From NCBI RefSeq assembly GCF_014268495.2, contig NZ_CP077087.1, positions 6,188,001-6,252,000 on the forward strand: a stretch of 64,000 nt of DNA, written 5' to 3'. Shown one piece after another: positions 62,580-64,000 of the stretch. The translations under genes were made by a program, and so were the position numbers. Numbering within the stretch: position 1 is the first letter of the stretch; every line of letters starts with the position of its first letter. The DNA is from Pseudomonas monsensis. Its GTDB lineage: Bacteria > Pseudomonadota > Gammaproteobacteria > Pseudomonadales > Pseudomonadaceae. Under the pieces are notes generated by a model that saw nothing but the letters and a program-made list of their open reading frames with translations, was not told the origin of the DNA and ran no database searches.

Positions 62580-63395
62580 TTAAGCCGTCGGGGCAACCGG
62601 CGCTGCCGGCGCACGACGATAGGCCAGCCAGATCAGGAACAGCCCGCCGACGATCATCGGCACGCACAGCACTTGCCCCATGGTCAGCCAGTTCCAGGCC
62701 AGATAGCCCAGTTGCGCGTCCGGTACACGAACGAACTCGACGATAAAACGGAAGATGCCGTAGAACAGCGCGAACATGCCCGATACCGCCATGGTCGGAC
62801 GCGGTTTGCGCGAGAACAGCCAGAGGATCAGGAACAGCGCGACGCCTTCGAGCGCGAACTGATACAGCTGCGACGGGTGACGCGGCAACTGCGCCGGGTC
62901 GCTGAATGGCGGAAAGATCATCGCCCACGGCACGTCGGTCGGCTTGCCCCACAACTCGGCGTTGATGAAGTTGCCGATACGTCCGGCGCCCAGACCAATC
63001 GGCACCATCGGTGCGACGAAGTCCATCAGTTGGAAGAACGACTTGCCGTTGCGCTTGCCGAACCACAAGGCCGCGAGCATCACGCCGATAAACCCGCCGT
63101 GGAACGACATGCCGCCCTTCCACACCTCGAAAATCAGCGTCGGGTTGGCGAGGTAGGCGCTCAGATCGTAGAACAGCACGTAGCCCAGTCGCCCGCCGAC
63201 AATCACCCCCATCGACAGCCAGAAGATCAGATCGGAGAGCTTCTCCTTGGACCAGGTCGGGTCGAAACGGTTGAGCCGGCGCGACGCCAGCAGCCATGCA
63301 CCGCCGATACCGATCAGGTACATCAGGCCGTACCAATGGATTTTCAGCGGACCGATGGCCAGGGCCACCGGGTCGATCTGCGGGTAAGGCAGCAT
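62580..63395 (-). CDS. lgt: Prolipoprotein diacylglyceryl transferase Lgt
   Basis: 271 residues, seven membrane helices. Lgt signature [20 protein letters not shown] (catalytic Arg and Asn), plus [19 protein letters not shown] and [12 protein letters not shown]. It attaches diacylglycerol to the lipobox Cys of prolipoproteins, and LaoB in this window is a predicted substrate. The start [16 protein letters not shown] is preceded by GAGGAG. Confidence 0.96.
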   Translation of the reverse strand: MLPYPQIDPVALAIGPLKIHWYGLMYLIGIGGAWLLASRRLNRFDPTWSKEKLSDLIFWLSMGVIVGGRLGYVLFYDLSAYLANPTLIFEVWKGGMSFHGGFIGVMLAALWFGKRNGKSFFQLMDFVAPMVPIGLGAGRIGNFINAELWGKPTDVPWAMIFPPFSDPAQLPRHPSQLYQFALEGVALFLILWLFSRKPRPTMAVSGMFALFYGIFRFIVEFVRVPDAQLGYLAWNWLTMGQVLCVPMIVGGLFLIWLAYRRAPAAPVAPTA

Positions 63396-63474
63396 TGCGA
63401 CTCCTCGTTAGAGTTGAAACCAAAATTCCCGGGCGACGCTGCCACCTCAGGATTAAGCCAGGATTGCGGCGCGG

Positions 63475-64000
63475 TTAAAGCAGAAAGCTCAAACCCACGC
63501 AGAACAGCAAAGCGGCGAACAGCCGTTTCAGCAAGCGCGGCGACAATTTGTGCGCCAGACGCGCGCCGATGCGGGCGAACACCATGCTGGTCAGGGCGAT
63601 GCCCAACAACGCCGGCAGATAGACAAAACCGAGACTATGCGGCGGCAGCAACGGATCATGCCAGCCCAGAATCATGAAACTTAAGGCACTGGCCAGGGCG
63701 ATCGGCAGGCCACAAGCCGACGATGTCGCCACCGCTTGCTGCATCGGCACGCTGCGCCAGGTCAGGAACGGCACGGTCAACGAACCGCCGCCAATGCCGA
63801 AAATCGCCGAGGCCCAGCCAATCACACTGCCGGCCACGGTCAGACCGAGTTTGCCCGGCACTGTTCGACTGGCCTTGGGTTTAACATCCAGCGCCAGTTG
63901 CACAGCAATCACCAGAGCAAACACGCCGATGATTTTTTGCAGGTTGGGACCGGAAATAGCCTCGGCCGTCAGCGCGCCGAAACCGGCGCCGAGCAGAATG
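63475..64000 (-). CDS. TauE/SafE-family permease, 5' end cut by window edge
   Basis: 175 residues visible, reading from the right window edge to a stop at 63475. The visible part starts ILLGAGFGALTAEAISGPNL, with helices after it: IIGVFALVIAVQLAL, the TSUP-typical GSVIGWASAIFGIGGGSLTVPFL, and CGLPIALASALSFMIL. The family moves sulfite, sulfoacetate or other organic anions; the substrate is unknown. No start codon can be given. Confidence 0.88.
   Translation of the reverse strand, partial: ILLGAGFGALTAEAISGPNLQKIIGVFALVIAVQLALDVKPKASRTVPGKLGLTVAGSVIGWASAIFGIGGGSLTVPFLTWRSVPMQQAVATSSACGLPIALASALSFMILGWHDPLLPPHSLGFVYLPALLGIALTSMVFARIGARLAHKLSPRLLKRLFAALLFCVGLSFLL

Overview
The window is chromosomal DNA of a Pseudomonas of the fluorescens group. 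It is GC-rich, carries many REP palindromes with the GTGGGAGCGAGCTTGCTCGCGAA-type core, and its gene order, as I recall it, closely follows the P. aeruginosa PAO1 stretch PA0340-PA0406 (lgt, thyA, folA, ilvD, rlmI, pfpI, mutM, fdx, coaD, lao genes, rsmD, ftsYEX, rpoH, thiSG, metXW, proC, pilT, pyrRBC', algH, tonB). No tRNA, rRNA, insertion sequence or CRISPR array was seen.

Layout. 1-5 kb: the 3' end of a tonB-like gene, algH-ruvX, and the pyrimidine operon pyrR-pyrB-pyrC'. 5-10 kb: a TM2 protein, a secreted NlpC/P60 peptidase, pilT, and yggS-proC-yggT-yggU. 10-15 kb: a tandem palindromic repeat array, then metX-metW-DUF4426-rdgB-hemW-DUF3392. 15-22 kb: the minus-strand trmB-thiG-thiS and DUF423, then mtgA, rpoH (with a sigma-E/AlgU-like promoter) and the overlapping ftsY-ftsE-ftsX operon. 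22-29 kb: a paired active/inactive M16 protease operon with rsmD, an alpha/beta hydrolase, an AraC regulator and a two-domain sulfurtransferase. 29-33 kb: a laoR / laoC-laoB-laoA long-chain alcohol and aldehyde oxidation locus with a perfect 30-bp palindrome in the divergent promoter. 33-38.7 kb: coaD, ferredoxin, mutM, an HDOD protein, pfpI and rlmI.

Accessory island. Between rlmI and ilvD lies a compact unit that starts in AT-rich DNA: a good sigma-70 promoter, a 23-codon peptide gene with a strong ribosome binding site, a terminator-like 10-bp hairpin, then three overlapping genes for a SagB-type flavin dehydrogenase, an AurF-type diiron oxygenase with all seven expected metal ligands, and a Bcr/CflA-type exporter. 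It has the architecture of a small RiPP-like biosynthetic locus that I do not recognise. It is the best candidate for an undescribed system here.

42-64 kb: ilvD, phosphorylcholine phosphatase, a cystine/dicarboxylate-type symporter, folA, a DUF2868-DUF3482 (GTPase) pair, a phosphonate (2-aminoethylphosphonate-type) uptake and catabolism cluster with a LysR regulator, a DUF6124 gene behind a structured leader flanked by 72-bp direct repeats, cadA/cadR metal efflux, thyA, lgt and a truncated TauE/SafE permease. Intergenic palindromic repeats of at least three families are scattered throughout, mostly after gene 3' ends.
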